From positions 163,243 to 208,402 of the forward strand of contig NZ_GL870929.1 in NCBI RefSeq assembly GCF_000190695.1: DNA of 45,160 nucleotides. Direction: 5' to 3'. Every line of letters starts with the position of its first letter. Within the stretch, counting starts at the first letter, position 1. Below the pieces are notes generated by a model. That model did no database searches. It was not told the DNA's origin and saw nothing but the letters and a program-made list of their open reading frames with translations. A program made the position numbers and the translations under genes. This stretch comes from Kingella denitrificans ATCC 33394. GTDB taxonomy: Bacteria; Pseudomonadota; Gammaproteobacteria; Burkholderiales; Neisseriaceae. This document shows positions 24,509-33,164 of the stretch, piece by piece.

Positions 24509-25090
24509 ATGAAACACACACTCATTTTAAGCCTGATGCTGGTCGGCATGACCGCCTGCACCGCCGCGCCCACGCCCCAAACCTCGCGCCCGGCGCATTG
24601 GGCGCAAAGCGTGAAAGCCGATGCCAACCTGCACCGCGTGGACGACAAACTATACCGCAGCGAGCAGCCGATTGCCGACGATATTGCCGCCATCAACGCC
24701 GCGCAAATCCGCACCATTGTCAATCTGCGCTATTTTAATCGGAACAGGAACAACGACCTTTTCGCCCAAAATCCGCACATCCGCCTGGTGAACCAGCCAC
24801 TGCTGACCTGGCGTGTCCGTCCCAAAGATTTGGCCGCCGCCCTGTATCAAATCGAGCAGGGGCAGAAACACGGCGCGGTGCTGGTGCATTGCTACCATGG
24901 TGCCGACCGCACCGGCATCGTGATTGCGTTTTACCGCATGATTTACCAAAACTGGACGCTGGCCGATGCCAAAGCGGAAATGCTGCAAGGCGGCTTCGGC
25001 TATCACAGCGTGTGGAAGAATCTGGAAAACCTGTTCACCGAAGAAACGCTGGCTGAGGTGAAAACCGAATTGGCCGCATTGCGCCGATAA
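24509..25090 (+). CDS. Putative dual-specificity/tyrosine phosphatase lipoprotein
   Basis: The protein has 193 residues. The signal peptide ends MTAC, giving a possible lipidated C17. The phosphatase signature is HCYHGADRTG with catalytic C128 and R134, preceded by the strand AVLVHC. An upstream general-acid region is in the PLLTWRVRPKD loop. The fold matches the Y_phosphatase/DSP group seen in bacterial envelope proteins. A target is unknown; an extracytoplasmic, periplasm-facing location is inferred from the lipobox. Confidence 0.85.
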   Translation: MKHTLILSLMLVGMTACTAAPTPQTSRPAHWAQSVKADANLHRVDDKLYRSEQPIADDIAAINAAQIRTIVNLRYFNRNRNNDLFAQNPHIRLVNQPLLTWRVRPKDLAAALYQIEQGQKHGAVLVHCYHGADRTGIVIAFYRMIYQNWTLADAKAEMLQGGFGYHSVWKNLENLFTEETLAEVKTELAALRR

Positions 25091-25095
25091 ACAAA

Positions 25096-25134
25096 GTGCA
25101 GGCTGCTTTTGGGCGACAGAAAAGCAGCCTGCAC
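25096..25134 (+). terminator. DUS-pair terminator behind the phosphatase gene
   Basis: GTGCAGGCTGCTTTT (25096-25110) and AAAAGCAGCCTGCAC (25120-25134) with a 9-base loop. Confidence 0.75.
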
Positions 25135-25155
25135 CTGTATTTGCGCGCATCTTTC

Positions 25156-25184
25156 TTGAAAATACCCCTTGTTTTCCCTATAAT
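25156..25184 (+). promoter_or_regulatory. Sigma70-type promoter of thrS
   Basis: TTGAAA (25156-25161) and a perfect TATAAT (25179-25184) are 17 bases apart. The leader to the ATG at 25269 is about 78 bases and includes one AGGCTGCCTGAA-type DUS (25212-25223). Confidence 0.8.
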
Positions 25185-25268
25185 TTCGCCTATTCTTTTT
25201 CAGACAAACGCAGGCTGCCTGAAACCATTTCGGGCGGCCTGTTCAAATATTCATTTAAAGGACACGAT

Positions 25269-27182
25269 ATGCTCAATATTACCCTGCCCGACGGCAGCAT
25301 CCGCCAATACGAATCCCCCGTCACCGTTGCACAAATCGCCGCATCCATCGGCTCCGGATTGGCCAAAGCCACCGTGGCGGGCAAAGTGAACGGCGTATTG
25401 CGCGATGCCTGCGACCCGATTACCGAAGATGCCGCCGTGCAAATCATCACGCCCAAAGACCCGGAAGGTGTGGAAATCATCCGCCACTCCTGTGCGCACT
25501 TGGTGGGACATGCCGTCAAACAGTTGTTCCCCAACGCGAAAATGGTCATCGGCCCCGTGATTGAAGACGGCTTTTATTACGACATCGCCGCCGAAAAACC
25601 GTTCACGCCTGAAGACATGAAGGCGATTGAAGAGCGCATGAAGCAGCTCATCAACCAAGATTACGATGTGATTAAAAAAATGCTGCCGCGCGCCGAAGTG
25701 ATTGAAATCTTTAAGCAGCGCGGCGAAGACTACAAACTGCGGCTGGTGGACGACATGCCCGAAGTTACCGAAATGGGCATGTATTTCCATCAGGAATATG
25801 TGGACATGTGTCGCGGCCCACACGTGCCCAACACACGGTTTCTAAAGAACTTCAAGCTGACCAAAATGTCCGGCGCATACTGGCGCGGCGACAGCAACAA
25901 CGAACAGCTGCAGCGCATTTACGGCACGGCTTGGGCCAGCAAAGACGAACTGAAAGCCTACATCACGCGCATTGAAGAAGCCGAAAAACGCGACCACCGC
26001 AAACTCGGCCGCCAGCTCGACCTGTTCCACCTGCAAGACGAAGCACCCGGCATGGTGTTCTGGCATCCGCGTGGCTGGACGCTGTGGCAGGTCATCGAGC
26101 AGCACATGCGCCGCGAATTGGACGCGGCGGGCTACCGCGAAGTGAAAACGCCGCAAATCATGGACAAAACGTTTTGGGAAAAATCCGGCCACTGGGCGAA
26201 CTACAAAGACAATATGTTCCTCACCGCCTCCGAAAAACGCGAATACGCCGTGAAACCGATGAACTGCCCCGGCCACGTGCAGATTTTCAACAACACACTG
26301 CGTTCCTACCGCGACCTGCCCATGCGTTTGGCGGAATTCGGCTCATGCCACCGCAACGAACCTTCCGGCGCGCTGCACGGCCTGATGCGCGTGCGCGGCT
26401 TCGTGCAGGACGACGCGCACATTTTCTGTACCGAAGACCAAATCGCCGAAGAAACACGCAAATTCAACCTGTTGGTGATGAAAATCTATCAGCAGTTCGG
26501 CTTCGAACATGTCAGCGTCAAACTCTCGCTGCGCCCCGAACAGCGCGCCGGTTCGGACGAAATTTGGGATAAGGCCGAACAAGGCCTGCGCGACGCGCTC
26601 ACCGCCTGCGGTGTTGAATGGCAGGAATTGCCTGGCGAAGGCGCGTTCTACGGCCCGAAAGTGGAATACCACATCAAAGACGCGCTCGGCCGCTCCTGGC
26701 AGTGCGGCACCATCCAGCTCGACTTCGTGCTGCCCGAACGCTTGGACGCGGAATACGTGGCCGAAGACAACAGCAAAAAACGCCCTGTGATGCTGCACCG
26801 CGCCATTTTGGGCTCGCTGGAGCGCTTCATCGGCATCTTGATTGAAGAACACGCCGGCTCCTTCCCGCTGTGGCTCGCGCCCGTGCAGATGGTGGTGATG
26901 AACATCACCGAAAAACAGGCGGATTACTGCCGCGAAGTGGTGGAAAAACTCAAAGCCGCCGGCTTCCGCGCCGAAGCGGATTTGCGCAACGAAAAAATCG
27001 GCTACAAAATCCGCGACAACAGCCAAATGCGCTATCCCTACCAAATCGTGGTGGGCGATAAGGAAATGGAAAATGGCCAAGTCGCCGTGCGCCGCAAAGG
27101 CGAGGATTTGGGCAGCATGAAAGTGGAAGATTTTATCGCGCTGCTGCAAAAAGAGATTGCGGACACGATTGGGAAAGTCTGA
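25269..27182 (+). CDS. thrS: Threonyl-tRNA synthetase
   Basis: Class II synthetase charging tRNA-Thr. The protein has 637 residues. The TGS domain is at about 1-62. The editing domain follows with the zinc-like HxxxH (SCAHLVGHAVKQLF). The catalytic core has KPMNCPGHVQIF with the zinc cysteine, FGSCHRNEPSGALHGLMRVR (motif 2 region) and PEQRAGSDEIW. The C-terminal anticodon-binding domain occupies the last 110 residues. A strong promoter lies upstream and a hairpin downstream, so it is probably a single-gene unit; infC does not follow as it does in many bacteria. Confidence 0.97.
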   Translation: MLNITLPDGSIRQYESPVTVAQIAASIGSGLAKATVAGKVNGVLRDACDPITEDAAVQIITPKDPEGVEIIRHSCAHLVGHAVKQLFPNAKMVIGPVIEDGFYYDIAAEKPFTPEDMKAIEERMKQLINQDYDVIKKMLPRAEVIEIFKQRGEDYKLRLVDDMPEVTEMGMYFHQEYVDMCRGPHVPNTRFLKNFKLTKMSGAYWRGDSNNEQLQRIYGTAWASKDELKAYITRIEEAEKRDHRKLGRQLDLFHLQDEAPGMVFWHPRGWTLWQVIEQHMRRELDAAGYREVKTPQIMDKTFWEKSGHWANYKDNMFLTASEKREYAVKPMNCPGHVQIFNNTLRSYRDLPMRLAEFGSCHRNEPSGALHGLMRVRGFVQDDAHIFCTEDQIAEETRKFNLLVMKIYQQFGFEHVSVKLSLRPEQRAGSDEIWDKAEQGLRDALTACGVEWQELPGEGAFYGPKVEYHIKDALGRSWQCGTIQLDFVLPERLDAEYVAEDNSKKRPVMLHRAILGSLERFIGILIEEHAGSFPLWLAPVQMVVMNITEKQADYCREVVEKLKAAGFRAEADLRNEKIGYKIRDNSQMRYPYQIVVGDKEMENGQVAVRRKGEDLGSMKVEDFIALLQKEIADTIGKV

Positions 27183-27195
27183 TTTTGGTTTGATG

Positions 27196-27245
27196 TTTTC
27201 AGGCAGCCTGCACTTGGATGATTCTGGGTGCAGGCTGCCTGAAAA
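27196..27245 (+). terminator. Hybrid-DUS inverted-pair terminator behind thrS
   Basis: TTTTCAGGCAGCCTGCAC (27196-27213) and GTGCAGGCTGCCTGAAAA (27228-27245) are perfect 18-base arms. The core combines the AA-king3 half (GCCTGCA) with an AGGCTGCCTGAA form. Confidence 0.8.
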
Positions 27246-27277
27246 CCGATTGGCCGCCGTATAGTTAAGGAGATTGG

Positions 27278-28129
27278 ATGATGAACAGACTATTCATGGG
27301 ATTGTGCGTTTATGCCGCACTGGCCGGCTGCCACCGGTCGGAAACCCTGCCTGAAAAGGCGGGCGGGACAGCCGTTGCCGAAAAGGCGGAAGAACGCATC
27401 CCATCCGATGTGCCGCCCACGCCAAAATCGCTCGGCATCGCATATCCCGAATTTCCCTCCGAAATCACGCTGAGCACTGCCGAAACCTACCGAAGCAGCC
27501 TGCAATACCAAAAGACAGACAGGCGCGAAACCGTTTATTTCACACGAAACGGACAGGCGGCAGACAGGCCGCAGCCGAACGGTTACTACCGCGAAGTGTT
27601 GGGTAAAACCACAGATGGACGCACGGTGGCAGCAGATTATTACCAAGAGGGAAAAACCTTGCGGATTGCACCGTTTGTCATCCGTGCCAAGGGAGGAATC
27701 CTCCGATTCGCGCCGAAGGGCAATGCCGACAGTATGATTGTGCGGTTTGGCAAAAACGGTAGATTGGCGGATATTGAAGAATACCGCGACGGCGTACCCG
27801 TTTCGCCGATTGCCTCCTACCATAGCGGCAGGCTGGTGGCGCAGACGAAAGACAAAATACTGACGGCGTATTACGAAGACGGCAAAACAGTGGCAATGGT
27901 GTACGATATGGCAGGAGGGGGTGGGCAAGGCGGTAAAATCACCTATTTCCGGCCGGATGGTTCGGCTATCGGCATGATCGAACTGGTGCAAAACGTGCCG
28001 GAAATCCGCTTTTCATGGGATGCATCCGGAAGGAAGACCAATCCGGAATCCGTTGCCGCCGAAGCCCGCGCGGCGGAAAAACGTTATGTCGAAGTGGGGC
28101 AGCTGGTTCGTGCTTCAATAGAAGAGTGA
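27278..28129 (+). CDS. Uncharacterised lipoprotein with short repeat motifs
   Basis: The protein has 283 residues. The signal peptide ends LAGC with lipidated C18. AAGGAG precedes the ATG by 6 bases. The mature region holds repeated short units around a pattern of aromatic pair, charged residue and Gly (YYQEGKTLRI, RFGKNGRLADI, YYEDGKTVAM, YFRPDGSAIG), similar to the MORN-like repeats of YwqK-type proteins. I infer a repeat beta fold in the periplasm or outer membrane; no function is known. An in-frame DUS (27494) encodes part of RSSLQYQ. Confidence 0.72.
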   Translation: MMNRLFMGLCVYAALAGCHRSETLPEKAGGTAVAEKAEERIPSDVPPTPKSLGIAYPEFPSEITLSTAETYRSSLQYQKTDRRETVYFTRNGQAADRPQPNGYYREVLGKTTDGRTVAADYYQEGKTLRIAPFVIRAKGGILRFAPKGNADSMIVRFGKNGRLADIEEYRDGVPVSPIASYHSGRLVAQTKDKILTAYYEDGKTVAMVYDMAGGGGQGGKITYFRPDGSAIGMIELVQNVPEIRFSWDASGRKTNPESVAAEARAAEKRYVEVGQLVRASIEE

Positions 28130-28133
28130 GAAA

Positions 28134-28180
28134 GTGCAGGCTGCTTTTCGGGGCGGCAAAACCGCAAAAGCAGCCTACAT
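28134..28180 (+). terminator. Imperfect DUS-pair hairpin
   Basis: GTGCAGGCTGCTTTT faces AAAAGCAGCCTACAT; the second copy is degenerate (two changes in the last bases). It lies right after the lipoprotein gene. Confidence 0.5.
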
Positions 28181-28215
28181 TGCCGCATGGCAAACCGTAT
28201 GAAGGATAGCCAACA

Positions 28216-28860
28216 ATGGAAGTCATGATTATCCTGCTCAGCATCCTGCCGTTTGTTCTTGCGCTATGCAGCCTTTGGGTGGTGTGGTGGCGAAACGAGC
28301 AGATTGCGCCAACCGACGCAAGCAGGCTGCAAAGGTTTTTGGCAATTTTTTGGGCTGCGGCATCGGCATATCTGTTTTGCCCCGCACTATACAGCACTTT
28401 GGCCACCGCCTCGCACCACCCGGGATACAATTCCCATATTAACGAAATCCGTGGGTTTCTCGGCGGATGGCTGTCTGTTCTGCCGTTTGCCGCCTTGCTG
28501 CCCGGTGTTCTGGCATTGCAGAATCGTTGGCACGGCGGCCAGGTTTTTGGCAAGCTGGCTGCGCTGTATGCGTGCACGGTCATGCTTGTCATTACTTTTA
28601 TCACGGGGACGAATATGGGCGGACTGTTGATATCGCAGCTGCTGCCGTCATTATGGGGCTGGTGGGAAATGTTGTTTGAGCAGCACGGCTGGGGTGGGAC
28701 AATATACGATTTGGAGCATTGCGATTACAGCTTTGGATCTACTGTGCTGTGGATGGCATGGATAGGCATCGTCAGCACCGCCTTGCTGGCCGCATGGTTT
28801 TTGTGCGTTTTCCGTGCCAGAATTTCGCGGCTGGTGCAGTGGTTGAAGCAGCGCGGTTAA
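28216..28860 (+). CDS. Uncharacterised polytopic membrane protein
   Basis: The protein has 214 residues with about five hydrophobic segments (3-24, 40-60, 80-102, 112-135, 176-200). The loop between the last two holds a Trp/Gly-rich stretch (LWGWWEMLFEQHGWGG). AGGATA lies 8 bases before the ATG. No family is recognised. Together with the lipoproteins before and after, it forms a run of three uncharacterised envelope genes separated by single DUS. Confidence 0.7.
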   Translation: MEVMIILLSILPFVLALCSLWVVWWRNEQIAPTDASRLQRFLAIFWAAASAYLFCPALYSTLATASHHPGYNSHINEIRGFLGGWLSVLPFAALLPGVLALQNRWHGGQVFGKLAALYACTVMLVITFITGTNMGGLLISQLLPSLWGWWEMLFEQHGWGGTIYDLEHCDYSFGSTVLWMAWIGIVSTALLAAWFLCVFRARISRLVQWLKQRG

Positions 28861-28918
28861 AGGTTGAAATTAGGGTGCAGGCTGCTTTTGCCCATGCCGG
28901 ACTGTGAAAGGAAGAACG

Positions 28919-29425
28919 ATGAAAATATATTTAACGGCAGCATTGCTGCTTTTATCTGCCTGCCGCAGCGGAGAGCCGCCGCTGGTGAAGCATGAGCTGT
29001 CGCTGCCGGAAGCCGTGCAGGGGCAGGGTTATTATGCGGAAGTGAAGTTGCCGTTTTCCCATTTGGATAAGCGGTGGACGGTGCCGTTGAACAGCGGTTT
29101 TGCGCTGTCTTCGTTGAATTCGGGCGGTGGCACGCGCATCGCCCTGAGCCACAGCGGCACGCAGCCGTATCACGAATTGGAAGAGCGGCTGACGCTGAAC
29201 GGCAGCACAGGCGGCGGCAGCCTGTATGAACGCCATCAAGCGGAGTTGTATGTGAAAGTGCATCGCGCGGACGACCCGGAGTTGCAGCATTGCACGCCGC
29301 TGCGCCCCAAACCGAATGTGCTGATGTACGATTGCAGCGCGCAAAACCGCCGCTACGCACAGGCGCGGCAGGACGGCACGCTGTGCGAAAAATACCCAGA
29401 CCAATGCCGTTTGAAGGTCGATTAA
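28919..29425 (+). CDS. Uncharacterised small lipoprotein
   Basis: The protein has 168 residues from ATG 28919, which has GAAAGGAAG upstream; an earlier TTG-type start is less likely. The signal peptide ends LSAC with lipidated C15. The mature part has a Ser/Gly-rich middle (SSLNSGGGTRIALSHSG) and four later cysteines (HCTPL, YDCSAQ, LCEKYPDQC) that could form disulfides in the periplasm. No family recognised. Confidence 0.7.
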   Translation: MKIYLTAALLLLSACRSGEPPLVKHELSLPEAVQGQGYYAEVKLPFSHLDKRWTVPLNSGFALSSLNSGGGTRIALSHSGTQPYHELEERLTLNGSTGGGSLYERHQAELYVKVHRADDPELQHCTPLRPKPNVLMYDCSAQNRRYAQARQDGTLCEKYPDQCRLKVD

Positions 29426-29431
29426 AGCGCC

Positions 29432-29475
29432 AAAAGCAGCCTGCACTTGGATTGTTCCGTGTGCAGGCTGCTTTT
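29432..29475. terminator. Bidirectional DUS-pair terminator
   Basis: AAAAGCAGCCTGCAC and GTGCAGGCTGCTTTT between the convergent lipoprotein gene (plus) and marR-type gene (minus); T-runs follow on the plus side. Confidence 0.75.
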
Positions 29476-29487
29476 TTGCGTTTGGCT

Positions 29488-29943
29488 TCACGCGCGCATA
29501 TTGTCCGCCAACAGGTTGAGCAATATACGGATTTGGCGAATCAGCTCCGTGCAGTTTTCCTTGCCGAACTGCTGTGCGGTCTGCGCCTCAATCGCGCTTA
29601 ATTTTTCCACCATCGGCAGGGTAACGCTTTTGCCGTGCGCCGTCAGCGAGAGGCGCTTCTCTCGGCGGTCTGCCGCGCCCGGGCTGTGTTGCAGCAAACC
29701 TTTGGTGTGCAGCTGCTTGCAAACGGCGGACACGGTCTGCTTGGGCAGCGACCATTCTTCGGCAATCTCTTGCTGCGTGCTGCCGCTGCGCATGCTCAAA
29801 TAATAAAGCACATAAAATTCGTTGGCGGAAAACCCGTTTTGCTTGGCCCATTGGGCATACAGGTTCTGGCCGAGGGTGCACAGCTCGCAGAGTTCGTCAA
29901 ATTCGGATATCGGGGATTTGTTCATAAGTGTTTGTGTTTCCAT
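29488..29943 (-). CDS. MarR-family transcriptional regulator
   Basis: The protein has up to 151 residues (start METQ at 29943 or MNKS at 29925). The winged helix is clear: EFYVLYYLSMRSGSTQQEIAEEW, then LPKQTVSAVCKQLHTKGLL and the wing DRREKRLSLTAHG. Dimerisation helices are at both ends. It is the last gene of an adaptor-RND-MarR set on the minus strand, 37 bases after the transporter. It probably represses the operon through the inverted repeat at 34316-34353. A single DUS (29957) lies in the gap before it. Confidence 0.92.
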   Translation of the reverse strand: METQTLMNKSPISEFDELCELCTLGQNLYAQWAKQNGFSANEFYVLYYLSMRSGSTQQEIAEEWSLPKQTVSAVCKQLHTKGLLQHSPGAADRREKRLSLTAHGKSVTLPMVEKLSAIEAQTAQQFGKENCTELIRQIRILLNLLADNMRA

Positions 29944-29980
29944 ATTGTTTTAAAGTGCAGGCTGCTTTTGCCGTGCACAA

Positions 29981-32900
29981 TCATCGGTCGGGTAATTCCG
30001 CCGCATCGCGGTCTTGCTGTGTGACGCTGGTAAGCCGTCCCAGCTTCGGCGCCATCCAGCCGCGCAAATCGTCCATCAGCGTATAAACCACGGGCACGAA
30101 TACCAGGCTCAGCAGCGTGGACGCAATCAGCCCGGAAATCACGGTAATCGCCATCACGGCGCGGAAGCCGTCGCCCGAACCACCGGCAAACACCGCGGGC
30201 ACCATGCCGGCCACCATCGCCAGCGTGGTCATGATAATCGGGCGCGAGCGCTCTTTGCCCGCCTGCAACAAGGCTTCCTGCCGCGCAATGCCGTGCCGGC
30301 GTTTTTCAATCACAAAATCCACCAGCAAAATGGAGTTTTTGGTCACAATCCCCATCAGCATGAGGATGCCGATGACGGAAGCCAAGTCCAGCGCGCTGCC
30401 CGTGAGCAGCAGCCCAGCCACCGCGCCGCCGATGGACAGCGGCAGGGCGACCAGAATCGTGAGCGGTTGCAGGAAATCGGCAAACAGCAAAATCAGCACC
30501 ACCAGCACCATCATAATGCCGAAGCCCATGGCTAGCGCGAATTGCTCGAACATTTCCGTCATAAATTCCGCGTCGCCCGTTTCGGCTTTGCGCACGCCGG
30601 CGGGCAGGCTTTTCCACACGGGCAGCGTGTCGATTTCGGCCAGCACTTCGCCGATGGTGCGGCCGGGCGCCAAATCGGCTTCCACGGCAATGCGGCGGGC
30701 GCGGTCGAAACGCTCCAAGCTGGCCGAGCCTTGCGACAGGGTAATGTCTGCCACGCTGGCCAAAGGAACGCTGCCGCCCTGCGCGGTAGGCACGGCAAGG
30801 CGTTTGATGGCTTCGATGTCGTTTTTGGCCATATCGTTCAGCAGCACGCGGATGGGGATTTGGCGGTCGGGCAGGTTGAACTTGGCGGAGGCGGATTCCA
30901 AATCGCCCACGGTGGCAATCCGCAGCAAATTGCCCACCGATGCGGGCGTGATGCCCAGCCGTGCGGCTTCTTCCTGCCGCAGTTTCACTTGCAGTTCGGG
31001 TTTTTGCAGCGGTTCGTTCAGTTGCACGTTGGCAATGCTGCCGATTTTCTGCATTTGCGCTTTCAAGGTATGTGCAGCCTGCGTTAAGGCTTTGGGGTCG
31101 GAACCCGTCAGCACGATGGACACGTCGCGTTGTGCGAAATCGTTTTGGAACGAGAAGCGTATGTCGGCAAACTGTGCCAAATCCTGCCGCATTTTCGCTT
31201 CCATTTCTTTTTGGCTCAATTCGCGTTCTTTGGCGGGCACCAGCGATACCAGCAGCGTGCCTTTATACACTTCGCCGCTGCTGCCGGCTTCGGAATATAC
31301 GTTCACCACTTCCTTGTGCCGGCGCAGCCGGGCGGCGATTTGCTGCAATTTTTCATCGGTCTGGTTCAGCGTGCTGCTGGGGGGCAGGGTGATGGACACC
31401 GTGCTTTTGCCGATGTCGCTTTGCGGCACGAAGCCGGTGGGCAGCAGCGGCACCATCAGCGCGGAAAGCAGCAGCACGCCCAATCCGGCGGCCAGCGTGG
31501 TTTTGCGCCAATGCAGGGCGGTGTCCAGCAGTTTCAAATAAAGCGACAGGAATTTGCCGTTTGCTTGGGCGGGGGCTTCATGTGCAGGCTGCTTTTGGGT
31601 GTGCGGCAGCGGTTTGAGGATGTAGGCCGCCAACAGGGGTGTGGCCATGCGCGCCACCAGCAGGGAAGCCGCCACCGCCGCCGACACGGTAACGCCGAAT
31701 TGGCTGAAATACTGACCCACCACGCCGCTGATAAAGCTTACCGGCAGGAATACGGCGATAATCGTGCCGCTGATGGCCACCACCGCCAAACCGATGGCGT
31801 CCGAAGCGTCAATCGCCGCCTGAAACGGGCGTTTGCCCATGTGCAGGTGCTGCTCGATATTTTCAATTTCCACAATCGCATCGTCCACCAGAATGCCGAT
31901 GACCAGCATAATCGCCAGCAGGGTGATGCTGTTGAGCGTGTAGCCCAGCAGCTGCATGACGAAAAAGGTGGGGAGCACGGAAAGGGGCAGGGCAAGCGCG
32001 GCCACCAGCGTGGCACGCCAGTTGCGCAGAAACAGCATCACCACCAGCACGGTGAGCAGTGCGCCTTCCAGCAGCGTGTTCATGGTAACGCGGTAATTTT
32101 CGCGCGTGTTTTCCACCGAATTGTGGACGATGGAGATTTTGACGTCGGGGTTTTCCGCCGCCAGTTTCGCCACCGCCTGTTCCACGCCTTCGGCCACCAC
32201 CGTGTCGCTCGAACCTTTGCTGCGCAATACGTTGAAGCCGATGACTTCTTTGCCGTTCAAACGGGCGCGGTCACGAACCTGCTCGCTGCTGTCGCGCACG
32301 GCGGCCAATTCGGACAATTTGACGAACCGTCCGCCGCCCAGCGAAATCGGTGTGTCGGCAAGCTGTTGCAGGGTTTGTGCGCTGTTCAGCACGCGGATGG
32401 ATTGTTCCTGCGCGTTGGAAATGGTGCGGCCGGCGGGAATATTGGCGTTGGTTTGCGCCAGTTGCGCGTTCACTTGTTCGGCGGTAATGCCCAGCGCGTT
32501 CAGGCGTTCGGGTTTCAGGGCGACGTGGATTTCGCGTTTCGCACCGCCGATGCGCGTTACCTGTTGCACGCCGCGCACGGCCAACAGTTCGCGGCTCACC
32601 GTGTCGTCAATAAACCATGACAGTTCGGCCGGACTCATGTTCGGTGCTTGGACGACATAGTTAATCAGCGCGCCGCCTTCGGTATCCAGCCGCTCCACCA
32701 CGGGCTCGGTAATGCTTTGCGGCAGGTTGCTGCGGATTTGGGCGATGGTGTTGCGCACGTCGTTCACGGATTTGTCGATGTCGGTGCCGAGCGCAAATTC
32801 CACGGTGGTGGAAGACGCGCCGTCGGTAATCGTGGAGGTGATGTGGCGCACGCCGGTCATGCCTGCCAATGCGTTTTCAATCCGCGTGGTCACGGATTTT

Positions 32901-33085
32901 TCCATTTCGTCGGGCGATGCGCCGGACTGTGCCACGGAAACGGTAACAATCGGGAAGCTGACGCTTGGGTCGGCGTTGATGGGCAGCCGTTGGAAGGAGA
33001 GGGTGCCGATAACGGTCAGCACGATGAACAGCACGATGGTAAATATCGGCTTGCGGATGGCCCATGAGGAAATTTTGAAATTCAT
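29981..33085 (-). CDS. RND-type multidrug efflux transporter (HAE1-like inner-membrane pump)
   Basis: The protein has 1034 residues, the normal size, from the ATG at 33085 (MNFKISSWAIRKPIF). Twelve transmembrane helices are expected in two halves. The first helix leads to a porter region with FPIVTVSVAQSGASPDEME; the proton-relay acidic pair is in VIGILVDDAIVEIENIEQH (helix 4). It should work with the adaptor encoded upstream and an outer-membrane channel that is not in the window. Its substrates are unknown. A DUS inside the gene (31583) encodes QKQPAH in the variable loop joining the two halves, a place that tolerates insertions. Confidence 0.94.
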   Translation of the reverse strand: MNFKISSWAIRKPIFTIVLFIVLTVIGTLSFQRLPINADPSVSFPIVTVSVAQSGASPDEMEKSVTTRIENALAGMTGVRHITSTITDGASSTTVEFALGTDIDKSVNDVRNTIAQIRSNLPQSITEPVVERLDTEGGALINYVVQAPNMSPAELSWFIDDTVSRELLAVRGVQQVTRIGGAKREIHVALKPERLNALGITAEQVNAQLAQTNANIPAGRTISNAQEQSIRVLNSAQTLQQLADTPISLGGGRFVKLSELAAVRDSSEQVRDRARLNGKEVIGFNVLRSKGSSDTVVAEGVEQAVAKLAAENPDVKISIVHNSVENTRENYRVTMNTLLEGALLTVLVVMLFLRNWRATLVAALALPLSVLPTFFVMQLLGYTLNSITLLAIMLVIGILVDDAIVEIENIEQHLHMGKRPFQAAIDASDAIGLAVVAISGTIIAVFLPVSFISGVVGQYFSQFGVTVSAAVAASLLVARMATPLLAAYILKPLPHTQKQPAHEAPAQANGKFLSLYLKLLDTALHWRKTTLAAGLGVLLLSALMVPLLPTGFVPQSDIGKSTVSITLPPSSTLNQTDEKLQQIAARLRRHKEVVNVYSEAGSSGEVYKGTLLVSLVPAKERELSQKEMEAKMRQDLAQFADIRFSFQNDFAQRDVSIVLTGSDPKALTQAAHTLKAQMQKIGSIANVQLNEPLQKPELQVKLRQEEAARLGITPASVGNLLRIATVGDLESASAKFNLPDRQIPIRVLLNDMAKNDIEAIKRLAVPTAQGGSVPLASVADITLSQGSASLERFDRARRIAVEADLAPGRTIGEVLAEIDTLPVWKSLPAGVRKAETGDAEFMTEMFEQFALAMGFGIMMVLVVLILLFADFLQPLTILVALPLSIGGAVAGLLLTGSALDLASVIGILMLMGIVTKNSILLVDFVIEKRRHGIARQEALLQAGKERSRPIIMTTLAMVAGMVPAVFAGGSGDGFRAVMAITVISGLIASTLLSLVFVPVVYTLMDDLRGWMAPKLGRLTSVTQQDRDAAELPDR

Positions 33086-33124
33086 GTGAAACCTGTGTTG
33101 TGTTGGCAATGTGGATTGGGCGGT

Positions 33125-33164
33125 GTGCAGGCTGCTTTTGGGAAGGATGAAAAGCAGCCTGCAC
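33125..33164. terminator. DUS pair between adaptor and RND genes
   Basis: GTGCAGGCTGCTTTT and AAAAGCAGCCTGCAC. On the minus strand this lies directly after the adaptor stop, inside the operon, with no T-run after it. It may act as a partial terminator or mRNA stabiliser rather than a full stop. Confidence 0.5.

Noticed and set aside
30117..32620. Long plus-strand frames opposite the RND pump gene
   Set aside because: Low-complexity shadow translations; the pump frame is unmistakable.
33125..33164. Full transcription terminator between adaptor and pump
   Set aside because: There is no T-run on the minus strand and the pump has no promoter of its own that I can see, so the genes are kept as one operon.
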